A stretch of 57,252 nt of DNA from Deltaproteobacteria bacterium (GCA_016182965.1 JACPFM010000042.1:1-57252), one strand, 5' to 3'; shown: positions 28,590-38,176, counted from the stretch's first letter. Made by a program: numbers and translations. The notes: generated from the letters alone by a model not told the origin.

Positions 28590-31500
28590 GCTGATCCACC
28601 GGGTGATCGACACGCCAAGCGGCGTCGCCACCGAGATCGTCGCCGGTGGGGGCAGCAGCGACGGCGACGGCGGATCGGCGAGAGGCGCAGCGGTCTCCTG
28701 CGACGCCATGGCGGCCGATCGCGGCTACGTGTTCCTCGCCCAGGCCACTGGTGACAACTCGAGCCGTGTGCGACGCATCGACGTCCGTGCCGACTTCATC
28801 GAGACCGTCGCCGGTTGCCCGAGGGGCGAGTGCTATTCGAGCTGTCCGGCGTCGGGTTACCTCCCCGACGGCACGCTCTGCGCCGCACCGGTGCTCGCGA
28901 CCGATGCCGACGTGCCGGTGCGGGTCCATTCGATGGCCGTCGGTCCCGACGGAAGCGTGTATGTCGCCGGCACAGCCTCGTGGCCCGGTGGATCGGATTC
29001 CCAGGTCCAGCGTCTCGACACCTTCGGCCGCATCACGACCATCGCCGGCGGAACGCTGAAGACCGGCACGCCGGACGAAGGCGCGAAGGCCACCGAGGCT
29101 CCGCTTCCGGAGAGGCTCGCGCTCGCGATCGATCGACACGGCACGCTATTCATCGGCGGTTCCTACCTGCACCAGACGCAGCCCGCGGTGGTGCTCGCCG
29201 TCGGAAGGGACGAGCGCATTCGACGCGTGGCGGGAGCTGCGCCGAGGAAGTCGTTCGCCGACGGCGGCCACGCATCCCAGCTGAACATGCCCGACATCGG
29301 TGCCGTGGCGGTCGGCACCGACAAGGGAGCGGACCTCCTGCTCGTGTCGACTACCGAAGGGCTCTCTGGCCAGATATTCGACCTGCGCCCGCCCATCGGC
29401 CTGTCCGACGGGCAGGTCGCGTACGGAGGGGAGATCTTCCGAGCCGACACGAAGGGTCGACATGCCGAGACGCTCGACGCGCCGACCGGCGTGGTGAAAT
29501 GGAGGTTCCACCACAACGCCTGCGATCTGCTCGATTCGATCAGCGACGTGCACGGGAATTCGACGCTGTTCGTGCGCGAGCCGGCCTGCTCGGGCCGCGT
29601 GACGCGGATCGTCGCGCCGTTCGCGGCCGGGGGATCGACGCTCGGCACCTACGGCGTGACCAACCTCTCGTACGACTCCGAGGGCCGCCTGTCGCGCGTT
29701 GACCGCTCACCGACCGAGGCGCACTCCTTCACGTACTACGCCGGCAACGGCTTCCTCAAGACCTTCACCGAGCCCGGTGGAGACGCGGCCAGCGGCGAGA
29801 CGCACACGTTCGACTTCAACGCCCTCGGGCGCCTCGTCCTCGACAAGCAGCCCGCCAGCGTCGGCGGCTCGACGCTGCTCGCACGCACGACGCTCGCCGA
29901 CGGCTGGCGCATGAGCCTGACGAGCGCGCTCGGTCACAGCAAGGTGTTCGAGGACCGGCGCTTTGACGGACAGACCGAAGGAATCGAGGGTGGTGCGCAC
30001 TTCCGCAGGATCATCGCGCCCGACTCGACCGAGACGAAGATCATCGCGCGGCCAACCGGCGTGAAGGAGATCGCGACCCCCTCGGGCGTGCGCATCCTCC
30101 AGGAGCTGATCCCCGATCCGCGCTTCGGGATGCAGTCGCCGTCGGGCGCGATGCTGCTCCAGCTGCCCTCGGGCAAGAGCCGGCTCGTCGAGGTGGTGCG
30201 CACCGGCACGGGGCCCCAGGTCGAGACGACCCAGGTCTGGTCGGGCGTGATCCCGAAGGTGGCCTCGATCGATGCGGCCAAGCAGTCGAAGCCGGCGCTC
30301 ACGCTCGCCGCGACTTACAGACGCACGCTCACGGCCAACTCCGACGGCACGCTCACCGCGACGACCACGTCGGCGATGGGCCGCGTGGTCGTGACGACGC
30401 TCGATGCGAAGGGCCGACCGACCTCGGTTTCGCTGCCCGACGCGGCCTGGGGCATCGCCAACGTGAACCTCGGTTACGACGGTACCGGCGGTCGCGGTCG
30501 GCTGACGTCGATCGCGCAAGATACGGGCACGCTCGAGCGTCGGGTCGATTACATGTATGTTCCCCACGGGCCGCTCGGCTCGGTTTCCGTCAACACGCCC
30601 ACGCCGACCGCGACATTCCTCGCGCTGCATGACAGCGTCGGTCGGGTGATGAGTCAGACGCTTCCCGGCGGCGGAGTCGTCGGCACCACCTTCGATCTTC
30701 GCGGCAACCTCGAGAGTGTGACGCCGCCGGGTCAGCCGGCGCACCTCTTCGCGACGACGATGATCGATCAGGCGTCGACCTACACCGCCCCGGCGACGAC
30801 GCCGGCCGTGGCGGGCCGGGTGACGAAGTACCTGTGGAACGCGGACGGCGCGCTGAGCGAGGTTCATCCGCCCGACGGCAACAAGCTACGGGTGATCTTC
30901 GAGGGCAAGGACCCGACGGAGCCGGGCGGCGTCGACACCGGCCGCATCAAGCGACTGATCGACGACCGCGCGCCGACGACCGGCGGGTTCAAGGTCGACT
31001 ACGACGCCGCCGGCAGGGTGCGGCAGCTCGGTTGGCCGGCCACCGCGCCGACCGCGACGCTGTCGTTCGCCTATGACGACGCGCTGCCGTCGAAGACGAC
31101 GTGGAGCGGAAGCACCTGGGGCACCTCGTCGGACCTGTCGGTGGAGCGCAGCTTCGACGCGCTCTTCCGGGTCGTCGGCCTGAAGGTCGCCGGGCAGCCC
31201 GAGATCGAGCTAGCGTACGACGCCGACGGTCTGCTCACGTCTGCTGGAGGAATGAAGCTCGTCTACCGAGGCACGAGCGTCGATGGCAAGGCCTCGAAGA
31301 CCACGCTGCTCGACAGCGTCGGCGTCGGCTCGGTGAGCGAGACCTTCGACTACAACCGGTTCGGTGAGCTGCGCTCGCAGAGCGCCAAGCTCGCCAGCGG
31401 CACGAACCTGCTCACGATCGACTACGAACCGGTGAGCAGCGACGGCACGCGTGCCGATCGCGACAAGCTCGGGCGCATCGTCGATCGCGAGGAGACGGTG

Positions 31501-32937
31501 CTCTCGGGCACGAAGAAGCGCTACCACTACGAGTACGACATGGCCGGCAGGTTCTCGAAGGTCTCCGTCGACGGCGTGCTCGTGGCAGAGTACGAGTACG
31601 ACGGCGGAACGACGAGCGGCAACGGCGGCCGCACGAAGAAGAAGACGTGGGCGGGCGGCACGGCGACGTCGGTCGACGCGATCTACGACGAGCAGGATCG
31701 GCTGAAGACCTTCGGCGCGACGACGTACGGCTACTACGACACAGGCGAGCTGAGAACGAAGACCGACTCTTCGGGCACGACGAAGTACACGTGGGACGGT
31801 CGCGGCAACCTGCTCGCGGTCGACTTCCCGGCGGGCTCGGCGATCGAGCGCGTCGAGTACGTCGTGGACCCGCTGGGTCGGCGTGTTGGCAAGCGCGAGA
31901 AGCGCGCCGGCGGTAGCCTGACGCTCGTGAAGCAGTGGCTGTGGGCAGGCTCGCTGCGCATCGTCGCTGAGGTCGACGTCCGGACGGGGGTGGTGACCCG
32001 GTTCGTGTACGGCCGGCGGGTCAACGTGCCCGAGTACCTGGTGCGCAGCGACGGCAAGGCGGCGCGCGTCCTGACCGATCACCTCGGCAACGTGCGGCTC
32101 GTCGTCGACACGACCAGCGGCGCCGTGTTGCAGCGGATGGAGTACGACGCGTTCGGGGTCGTGGAGACGGACCTCGTTCGCAACCAAACGACCGGGAGCC
32201 TCGTTGCGCCTGGCTCAACCACCGATCCGACGTGGGATCCGCTGCCGTTCGGGTTCGCGGGCGGGTTGTACGACCGCGACACGAAGCTCGTGAGGTTCGG
32301 GGCGCGGGACTATGACCCGGAGACGGGGAGGTGGACGGCGAAGGATCCGATCGGGTTCGGGGGCGGAGACACCAACCTGTACGGATACGCGGGCAGCGAT
32401 CCGGTGAACCACGTCGACTTCACGGGGCTAGAAGTCGTCGTCTACGTCTGGGGCGCGACTGGCAACATGTCTTCGACCTGGGGGCACGCCTCGATCGTCT
32501 TCGACGGAGTACACAACTTCGATTTCTACGACGATAGTGGTGTCGTAGATGGCGGCATCAACTCGTCGCGCGCCCGCCTAGAGCTGGTGCTTGCGCTGTC
32601 TTCGTCGCAGGAGCGTGCGCTGCGCGCATTGCTTGAGTCGATGAAGGGCCAATCTCGTGTCTATAATGCATTTACCAACAACTGCACCGACCCCGCCTTC
32701 GATGTTCTCACCGAGCTCGGCCTTCTGGGAGGCGACCGGCCGGTCGTACCGGCGAAACTCGCCGATGCGCTGAGGCGCGCAGGACTCGTAGCCGCGGAAC
32801 GCGTAGGCGGCAGCGGAATGCCGTCTATGGCCGGCTCTGTAGTTCCGTGGATCGTGGTCTCGCCGGACGCCGCAGCTCCATGGCTGAGCCCGACCATCGT
32901 TCGGGGACTCGCTGCATTCGGCGGCGTCGTGTTGTAG
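28555..32937 (+). CDS. RHS/YD-repeat protein, C-terminal part with toxin-like tip
   Basis: Continues the upstream part in another frame; ATG 28483 is the nearest in-frame start but has no ribosome binding site. NHL-like repeats (VHSMAVGPDGSVYVAGT, LALAIDRHGTLFIGG) fill about 28600-29400. From about 29650, YD/RHS repeats (YDSEGRLSRVD, YDAAGRVRQLGWPA, YDEQDRLKTFG) build the shell. The RHS core ends PFGFAGGLYDRDTKLVRFG ... ARDYDPETGRW ... NLYGYAGSDPVNHVDFTGLE at about 32430. The last about 168 residues are AT-richer and unlike the shell: WGHASIVFDG (His codon 32485) and FTNNCTDPAFDVLTELG (Cys codon 32683), a His-before-Cys order seen in permuted papain-like/LRAT enzymes. Likely a contact-dependent toxin; enzyme class is inference. 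Confidence 0.85.
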   Translation, partial: DDEIFACAGSPQLIHRVIDTPSGVATEIVAGGGSSDGDGGSARGAAVSCDAMAADRGYVFLAQATGDNSSRVRRIDVRADFIETVAGCPRGECYSSCPASGYLPDGTLCAAPVLATDADVPVRVHSMAVGPDGSVYVAGTASWPGGSDSQVQRLDTFGRITTIAGGTLKTGTPDEGAKATEAPLPERLALAIDRHGTLFIGGSYLHQTQPAVVLAVGRDERIRRVAGAAPRKSFADGGHASQLNMPDIGAVAVGTDKGADLLLVSTTEGLSGQIFDLRPPIGLSDGQVAYGGEIFRADTKGRHAETLDAPTGVVKWRFHHNACDLLDSISDVHGNSTLFVREPACSGRVTRIVAPFAAGGSTLGTYGVTNLSYDSEGRLSRVDRSPTEAHSFTYYAGNGFLKTFTEPGGDAASGETHTFDFNALGRLVLDKQPASVGGSTLLARTTLADGWRMSLTSALGHSKVFEDRRFDGQTEGIEGGAHFRRIIAPDSTETKIIARPTGVKEIATPSGVRILQELIPDPRFGMQSPSGAMLLQLPSGKSRLVEVVRTGTGPQVETTQVWSGVIPKVASIDAAKQSKPALTLAATYRRTLTANSDGTLTATTTSAMGRVVVTTLDAKGRPTSVSLPDAAWGIANVNLGYDGTGGRGRLTSIAQDTGTLERRVDYMYVPHGPLGSVSVNTPTPTATFLALHDSVGRVMSQTLPGGGVVGTTFDLRGNLESVTPPGQPAHLFATTMIDQASTYTAPATTPAVAGRVTKYLWNADGALSEVHPPDGNKLRVIFEGKDPTEPGGVDTGRIKRLIDDRAPTTGGFKVDYDAAGRVRQLGWPATAPTATLSFAYDDALPSKTTWSGSTWGTSSDLSVERSFDALFRVVGLKVAGQPEIELAYDADGLLTSAGGMKLVYRGTSVDGKASKTTLLDSVGVGSVSETFDYNRFGELRSQSAKLASGTNLLTIDYEPVSSDGTRADRDKLGRIVDREETVLSGTKKRYHYEYDMAGRFSKVSVDGVLVAEYEYDGGTTSGNGGRTKKKTWAGGTATSVDAIYDEQDRLKTFGATTYGYYDTGELRTKTDSSGTTKYTWDGRGNLLAVDFPAGSAIERVEYVVDPLGRRVGKREKRAGGSLTLVKQWLWAGSLRIVAEVDVRTGVVTRFVYGRRVNVPEYLVRSDGKAARVLTDHLGNVRLVVDTTSGAVLQRMEYDAFGVVETDLVRNQTTGSLVAPGSTTDPTWDPLPFGFAGGLYDRDTKLVRFGARDYDPETGRWTAKDPIGFGGGDTNLYGYAGSDPVNHVDFTGLEVVVYVWGATGNMSSTWGHASIVFDGVHNFDFYDDSGVVDGGINSSRARLELVLALSSSQERALRALLESMKGQSRVYNAFTNNCTDPAFDVLTELGLLGGDRPVVPAKLADALRRAGLVAAERVGGSGMPSMAGSVVPWIVVSPDAAAPWLSPTIVRGLAAFGGVVL

Positions 32938-32948
32938 GGCGGTCCAGC

Positions 32949-33794
32949 ATGGTGACACAAACGCGATCCGCCGCAGCTGTACAATGCGGCAAAGTGCTCG
33001 ACACGGCTCTTAGTACTCTATTCCTCTGGATCTGCTGGGCTTCCTGGTCACTCGGCTGGGTGTTCTTCGTGTTTGGCGAGCGCCCTCTCTCGTTGAAGAT
33101 CGCGTGGATGAACACGCTCGTGATGGCTGTGTCATCGATAGCCGTGCGTTGGGCGCAGCGCGTGAGGCCAGCCGTCTTGTTCTCTGCTGGCATAGCGTTT
33201 CTGCTACTTCCGAACGTTTATGTGGCCGCATCGCAGTTCCCGGGGGCTACGGCGGCGGCGTTCGACGCCTGTGGCTTCGTGTCGAGTGCGTTGGGCGCGG
33301 TTGCCCTCTGGTGCTTGCCTGCCGAGCCGAAGTGGTCAAGACGACCCTTCCTTCTGGCCGTCGGTCTCGCGTGCGCCGGCGCATCCTTCGGCCTGGTCGC
33401 GGTCCGGTATACTGCCGTGCTGACCGGGCTCGCCGGAGTCCTGTTCTTGGTGCTCCTCTGGGGAGCGCTGCGGACGGGCGCGCGAGCCATTGCGGCGCTC
33501 GTGGCGACTGCGGTCGGTGCTGCTGGCGTCGGTCTCGCTGGCTACCTCATTGCGGCGCGCGTTCGAGATCGCGTCGCGCACGCTCCGCCTGCGCTGTTGA
33601 GCCAGCTACATTCGCAATTTCGCGAGTTTGGTAATTTTCAGGTTCGCGCCGTGAGCGGCAGACGCGACGTCTCTGGTTGCAGCAGCGCTGGGATGTGGGT
33701 CGTTCGATTCGAGCGCGAAGGTGCCTGGCGCGTTGCCTATTGTCACTCCAACGCGAAATTGCTCTTTGCCGAGCGCATGGTCGGCGGAAGTTGA
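32949..33794 (+). CDS. Multi-spanning membrane protein, candidate immunity protein
   Basis: 281 aa from ATG 32949, 11 bp after the RHS stop; the open frame before it overlaps the toxin end. About seven hydrophobic segments are visible (TLFLWICWASWSLGWVFFVF, TLVMAVSSIAV, AVLFSAGIAFLLLPNVYVAA, FLLAVGLACAGASFGLVAV, LTGLAGVLFLVLLWGAL, AIAALVATAVGAAGVGLAGY). A C-terminal soluble domain of about 75 aa follows, with Cys and Trp (SGCSSAGMWVVRFEREGAWR). Base composition is lower in GC than the shell, matching the toxin tip. Position directly after an RHS toxin tip is the usual place for a cognate immunity gene; a membrane protein would suit a toxin acting at the envelope. No family recognised. Confidence 0.7.
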   Translation: MVTQTRSAAAVQCGKVLDTALSTLFLWICWASWSLGWVFFVFGERPLSLKIAWMNTLVMAVSSIAVRWAQRVRPAVLFSAGIAFLLLPNVYVAASQFPGATAAAFDACGFVSSALGAVALWCLPAEPKWSRRPFLLAVGLACAGASFGLVAVRYTAVLTGLAGVLFLVLLWGALRTGARAIAALVATAVGAAGVGLAGYLIAARVRDRVAHAPPALLSQLHSQFREFGNFQVRAVSGRRDVSGCSSAGMWVVRFEREGAWRVAYCHSNAKLLFAERMVGGS

Positions 33795-33889
33795 CCAACG
33801 CGCACGCGGGCTGTGAACGCGCACCTTCTCGTGACTCGACTCGTGAAGAACCGCCGAGCTTAACGGCGAGAATCACATCAGACCCAGCC

Positions 33890-34088
33890 CTACCCTCTCG
33901 CGTACGTCCCGATGAGCCGCGCCTCCGCGAGCACGTGGCCCTGCATCGCCTGCTCGAGCTCCTGCTTGGTCGGGTGCTTCAGGTCCGGCAGCGTGGTGTC
34001 GAGCGCGTACAGCTTGTAGATGTAGCGGTGGCGGCCGACGGGCGGCGCCGGGCCGCCGTAGCCGAGCCGCTTCCAGTCGTTCGCATCG
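33890..34088 (-). pseudogene. C-terminal fragment of a YbhB/YbcL (PEBP-like) protein
   Basis: About 63 residues in the minus frame match the end of the phosphatidylethanolamine-binding-like family: NDWKRLGYGGPAPPVGRHRY, then YKLYALDTTLPDLKHPTKQE and a C-terminal LIGTYARG before TAG at 33890-33892. The family is normally about 150-190 aa; the N-terminal two thirds, with the ligand-binding DPDAP region, are missing. Similarity breaks at about 34085, just before the next plus-strand gene. High GC like the backbone, unlike the flanking putative immunity genes. It looks like a backbone gene cut by insertion or rearrangement of the toxin-tip cassette. Confidence 0.7.
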
Positions 34089-34113
34089 GCTACGAAACAC
34101 CTTGAAGGGCTGG

Positions 34114-34767
34114 ATGGCGATCCTGCCGAGCACATTCGAGCATCTTGCACGCAGGCATCAGCGTGGAGAGCGCGCTGCCGTGTTGCTCGTGTTGGTGCCA
34201 ATCACGCTTGTCGTTGCCGTGGCCGCCTTCGCGTTCCTCGCGACCGCAGTGGGCTCCGGACGCGCGTTCGACTGGATCCTCGCGTGCGCCATCAGCTGCG
34301 CGGCGGTTGCCGGGGCGATGCTCTCGGTACGCGAGGCGTCGCGAAATCGCCCGGCGCGCATCGTTCCGTACTTCGATCGTTCAATGGGCACACCAGAGGC
34401 GTACTTCCAGGGGCACGCGGTTGCGGAGAAGCTCGCCGAGCTGGATACACTTGCTAAACATCTCGGGGTGGCCCCACTGTCGGCGTTCGGCTTCAGCGAC
34501 GGCTCAATCGGTGAGCCGATCACGTGGCACTCGGCCGGCGAGCTCCTCCTCGCCGTTTCGGCGTTACTCGACGGTTTCCGTGATGGACCACCCTATCGGC
34601 AGGTGGACGACGTGCGACCTTCAGTCGTGCAGGAACTACGGACGTTGCAGCGAGTCGTGGCCACCGCGCATGAGGACGGGGCCCGAGTCACGCTCATCGT
34701 CCTACCGGGTACTGTCGCCGGCCCGCTGCCGGCCCGATTGAGTGGCGTTGACGGACATTTTGGATGA
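34114..34767 (+). CDS. Membrane protein, possible orphan immunity protein
   Basis: 217 aa from ATG 34114; a TTG at 34102 is possible. Two adjacent hydrophobic segments (AAVLLVLVPITLVVAVAAFA and ILACAISCAAVAGAMLSV) near the N-terminus are followed by a soluble domain with GHAVAEKLAELDTLAKHLGV, APLSAFGFSDG and TWHSAGELLLAVSALLDGF. Composition is lower in GC than the chromosome backbone. It lies downstream of the RHS toxin and its putative immunity gene, separated by the PEBP scrap. RHS loci often accumulate orphan immunity genes, which is the best guess; no family recognised. Confidence 0.6.
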   Translation: MAILPSTFEHLARRHQRGERAAVLLVLVPITLVVAVAAFAFLATAVGSGRAFDWILACAISCAAVAGAMLSVREASRNRPARIVPYFDRSMGTPEAYFQGHAVAEKLAELDTLAKHLGVAPLSAFGFSDGSIGEPITWHSAGELLLAVSALLDGFRDGPPYRQVDDVRPSVVQELRTLQRVVATAHEDGARVTLIVLPGTVAGPLPARLSGVDGHFG

Positions 34768-34827
34768 GGTTCGTGGTCCCCGCCAACGTTGGTAGACCTC
34801 ACCTGCCACGAGCCGCCCGCGCGATGA

Positions 34828-36249
34828 CTACCATCTCGCGGCGCGGATGAACGGGATCCGCAGCGAGGGCATGCCGGGCTCGGTGCCGATCCACGGCACG
34901 ACCGCGGAGCCGACGATCGCGATGACCTGGTTGGTGTTCGCGAAGAAGCCGCCGCCGACCTTGGGGTAGGGCGCCGTCGCGCCGATGAACGGTCGGAGCG
35001 GGAGCGTGTAGTTGGGGCAGCTGGCCGCCGGTCGGCCATCGGGCGTAGTGCACGGGCGGCTCGTGCCGTCGTAGACGCGCGGGGCCACGATCAGGAACGA
35101 GTGATCGGCGTTGGCGTCGGGCGGGAGCGGGACGCCGCGGAGCGGCGTGATGTCGCGGTACATCACCTTCTCCGCGATCTTGATGAAGGTCGTGGGCGGT
35201 ACGCCGGCGTCGCCGTCCGTCGGCTTGGGCATCGGCGCGAGGTAGATGTCGACGTTCTGCCAGCTCGGCGCTCCGCCGCCGCCGGGCCACTGCGACAGGT
35301 GCAGGAACTGGACGCCGATGTTGCCGCCGTCGGTCGGCTTGGTCTGCGTGAGCTTGTCGAGGCGGAATTCGAAGTTGTTGCCGGTCATTCCGCAGGTGCC
35401 AGTGAGCTCGGGCGGCCCGAGGCAGCCGATCATGCTTAGGAGCGCGTGATCGCCCTTCGCCACGGTGTTGGGAGGGAACGCTCTCCAGCGCCGCACGTCG
35501 CCCTTCACGTTCTTCCATTGGGCGGCGCAGGTGCTGCCGCTGGAAGCAGGGTTCTCGTCGAGCAGGTAGACGACGACCTGGAACACCTTCAGCGCGGCGA
35601 TCATCGTTTCGCTCACCGGCACGGGCACGATGGCGCCGTAGGGCAATCCGGTCGTCTTCGTCGGGTCGGTCGGATCGGTCGGAGCCGGGACGCCGATCGC
35701 GCCGGCGCTCGGCATCGCCGCTGCCGGCGCGTCCACGGCTGCCGGGACCGCGGTGGACGGGAAGGCGCCGAAGCACACGAAGCGCGGCGGCAGGTCGGGC
35801 GCGGCGAAGAGCAGGGTGAGCGCGCGATCTCCTGGCAGCGGCGCGGGGGACACGCACGAGCCGCCCGCGCACGTCGCTCCGGTCGGGCACCTCACGAAGC
35901 ACGAGCCGCAGTGGTTCGGGTCGGTCCTCGGATCGACGCACCCCCCGGTGCACTCGAGGGGCCTGGCGGCGCCGCAGTTGCACACCCCCGACGCGCACAC
36001 CCGCTCGAGCCCGCAGGCGAAGCCGCACGCGCCGCAGTTCTTGGGATCGGACATACGGTCGACGCATCGGCCGCCGCACAGGTCGCTCGGATCGCACCCG
36101 CTCGACACGTCGCCGCCGATCTCGGCGGGCGTTGCGTCGCCGAGCACGCTCGCGTCGTCCGACGGCTCGTCCCCCGCCAGCCTGCCGCCGCACGAGGCGA
36201 CGGCCACCCACACGCACGAAACCAAGGCACGCCATCCGCGAGCGTTCAT
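34828..36249 (-). CDS. Cys-rich myxobacterial lipoprotein
   Basis: 473 aa from ATG 36249; the longer open frame upstream is antisense to the MetE-like gene. The signal peptide ends at a lipobox-like VASC. Residues about 50-130 hold repeated CGGRCVD-DPKNCGACGFAC and CTGGCVDPRTDPNHCGSC units, a Cys-rich signature frequent in myxobacterial surface lipoproteins. The rest is a beta-rich domain with Pro/Thr/Asp repeats (PTDPTDPTK) and several Cys, ending FIRAARW. Probably exported and disulfide-bonded. Function unknown. It diverges from the MetE-like gene. Confidence 0.85.
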   Translation of the reverse strand: MNARGWRALVSCVWVAVASCGGRLAGDEPSDDASVLGDATPAEIGGDVSSGCDPSDLCGGRCVDRMSDPKNCGACGFACGLERVCASGVCNCGAARPLECTGGCVDPRTDPNHCGSCFVRCPTGATCAGGSCVSPAPLPGDRALTLLFAAPDLPPRFVCFGAFPSTAVPAAVDAPAAAMPSAGAIGVPAPTDPTDPTKTTGLPYGAIVPVPVSETMIAALKVFQVVVYLLDENPASSGSTCAAQWKNVKGDVRRWRAFPPNTVAKGDHALLSMIGCLGPPELTGTCGMTGNNFEFRLDKLTQTKPTDGGNIGVQFLHLSQWPGGGGAPSWQNVDIYLAPMPKPTDGDAGVPPTTFIKIAEKVMYRDITPLRGVPLPPDANADHSFLIVAPRVYDGTSRPCTTPDGRPAASCPNYTLPLRPFIGATAPYPKVGGGFFANTNQVIAIVGSAVVPWIGTEPGMPSLRIPFIRAARW

Positions 36250-36429
36250 CGCCCGCGAGACTACTCCAAAGCACCCATCCCGGCGGATGCGTACGATCAC
36301 GCGACACGACGTGACGCAGCGGCGTCGCGACGGCATCGCTCGGTGGGCGAGCGGGGGAGGAGGGCGTGAACGCGCCACGCAAGCGCGGCGTGAATTGACA
36401 TGCCGGTCGGCCGTATCCAAGCATCCCGA

Positions 36430-37488
36430 ATGACGCTCCCCACCGAACCGATCGGAAGCATTCCGCGCCCCGCGACGCTGCTCGACGGCATGAAGGCGCA
36501 CGCCGCCGGCAAGCTCTCTGCGGAGGCGCTCGAGCGGCTCTACGACGACGCCGTCGCCGACACGGTGCGGAGGTTCGAAGAGACCGGCTCGCCGGTGATC
36601 ACCGACGGTGAGCAGCGCAAGCCGAGCTTCGCGACCTATCCCATCGCCGGCCTGACCGACCTCTCGCCCGACGGGGTGGTCATTCCGTTCGCCGACGGCC
36701 ACACGCGGCAGCTGCCCAGGCTGACGCGCGCGCCGTTCCGCTACGCGCGTTTCGCCGCGCCCGACGTCGAGCTCGCCGCGCGCGTCGCGAGGCGCCCGCT
36801 GAAGGTGGCGGTGATCTCGGCGTCGGCGCTCTCGCTCCTCTATCCGCCCGAGGGCATCGCCGGGTATTCGCGCGAGGCGTTCCTCGACGATCTCGTGCGC
36901 GACGCGCAGGAAGACCTGCGCAAGGCGCTCGCGGTCGCTCACTCGGTGCAGATCGATTTCACCGAGGGGAGGCTCTCGCTCAAGCTCGATCCGACCGGCG
37001 ATCTGCTCCGATCGTTCGTCGAGCTGATCAACCGCGTGATCGCGCCGTTCGACGCCGATCGGGCGCGGCTCGGGGTGCACACCTGCCCCGGCGGCGATCA
37101 GGACTCCACCCACAGCGCCGACGTCGACTACGCCGCGCTCCTGCCCACGCTGTTCTCGCTCGACGTCGGCAAGTTCTTCGTGCAGCTCGCGAGCGAGAAG
37201 GATCGGCCGCGGGTGCTCCAGATCCTCGGCGGCCTCTCCCGGCCCGACCGGCGGATCTTCGTCGGCGTGATCGACCCGCTCGATCGGCGCGTCGAGACCG
37301 CCGGCGAGGTGCGCGATCGCATCCTCGAGGCCGCGCGGTTCATCGAGCCTTCGCGGCTCGGCACGTGCGACGACTGCGGCTTCTCGCCGTTCGGCGACGA
37401 CGTCTCCACGTCGCGCGACGTCGCGTTCGCGAAGATCCGCGCGCGCGTGGAGGGCAACGAGCTCGCCTCGCGCGAGCTCGGCGTGTGA
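36430..37488 (+). CDS. Cobalamin-independent methionine synthase family protein (MetE C-terminal-like)
   Basis: 352 aa from ATG 36430 (MTLPTEPIGSIPRP); an ATG at 36400 would add ten residues. The single UROD/MetE-like barrel shows TEPIGSIPRP, VITDGEQRKPSF, the substrate Asp/Glu in QIDFTEGRLSLKLD and zinc-ligand sites GVHTCPGGD (His, Cys) and GTCDDCGFSPFGDD (Cys). Full MetE is about 750 aa, so this is the short one-barrel class, which may take methyl groups from donors other than folate. Its neighbour ahcY, 19 kb away, handles the same cycle, but they are not linked. Substrate not determined. Confidence 0.88.
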   Translation: MTLPTEPIGSIPRPATLLDGMKAHAAGKLSAEALERLYDDAVADTVRRFEETGSPVITDGEQRKPSFATYPIAGLTDLSPDGVVIPFADGHTRQLPRLTRAPFRYARFAAPDVELAARVARRPLKVAVISASALSLLYPPEGIAGYSREAFLDDLVRDAQEDLRKALAVAHSVQIDFTEGRLSLKLDPTGDLLRSFVELINRVIAPFDADRARLGVHTCPGGDQDSTHSADVDYAALLPTLFSLDVGKFFVQLASEKDRPRVLQILGGLSRPDRRIFVGVIDPLDRRVETAGEVRDRILEAARFIEPSRLGTCDDCGFSPFGDDVSTSRDVAFAKIRARVEGNELASRELGV

Positions 37489-37525
37489 GGCGTCGAGCGG
37501 CGCGGCGACCGGTCTGCGGATGGCC

Positions 37526-38176
37526 TCAGAAGAGTCCCTGCAGGCCGATCGAGCCGGCGTGGCCGGTCCAGCTCGCCGTGGGCGTCACGAGGGGCCGCGT
37601 CTTCGACCAGGCCCGCGGCGCCTCGTGCTCTTCGTAGGCGAGCGCCGCGGCGTCGACCGCGACGGCGGTGCCGTAGCCGAGGAGGAAGCCGACCACGGCG
37701 CCGCCGAGGCATCCGAGCTCACTCGAGTCGGCGTCGGCCGCACACCCGAGCATCGCTCCGCCGACCGGGGCGCCGACCCGCAGCGCGAGGCTACCGAGCG
37801 CGGTCCCCGGGTTGCCGTGCGCGAGGTGGATGATCGGGCCGCCGAGCGCGTAGGTGGCAACGGCGCCGTATCCGAACGAGTCGTTGTCACGGCCGCTCGC
37901 GTTGCCCGCGACGTACAGCAACGTCACGGCGGCGCCGTCGATGGCGAGGTTCTGCCAGCCGTACCACGTGCGGACGGGCTTCGGGCTCACCGGCGGCGGC
38001 TCGAGATCCATGGGGGGCAGCGCGGTCGCGGCGGACGGCGGAGTCGCGGACGGCGCGGGCGCGGCCTCGCCTTCCTCCGTGTCGGTCGTGGCGGCGGCCT
38101 CCTCGGGCTCCGTCTGCGCGGCGGCCATCGAGGTCGTCAAGACGATGCACGCGGTGAGCGTGAGGGACGGTCGCAT
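37526..38176 (-). CDS. Secreted hypothetical protein with Gly-rich hydrophobic C-terminal domain
   Basis: 216 aa from ATG 38176. The signal peptide MRPSLTLTACIVLTTSMAAA with a likely AAA-Q-T cleavage is followed by an acidic Pro/Ala linker, then a domain starting KPVRTWYGWQNLAIDGA with several hydrophobic Gly/Ala stretches (AVATYALGGPIIHLAHGNPG, GGAVVGFLLGYGTAVAVDAA) and a Cys pair. Such proteins are common near myxobacterial envelope genes. Probably periplasmic or outer-membrane associated. Function unknown. Confidence 0.8.
   Translation of the reverse strand: MRPSLTLTACIVLTTSMAAAQTEPEEAAATTDTEEGEAAPAPSATPPSAATALPPMDLEPPPVSPKPVRTWYGWQNLAIDGAAVTLLYVAGNASGRDNDSFGYGAVATYALGGPIIHLAHGNPGTALGSLALRVGAPVGGAMLGCAADADSSELGCLGGAVVGFLLGYGTAVAVDAAALAYEEHEAPRAWSKTRPLVTPTASWTGHAGSIGLQGLF

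Noticed and set aside
25542..28709. 1055-codon minus-strand frame
   Set aside because: Antisense to the RHS gene; no recognisable domain and Arg/Asp/Val-rich composition.
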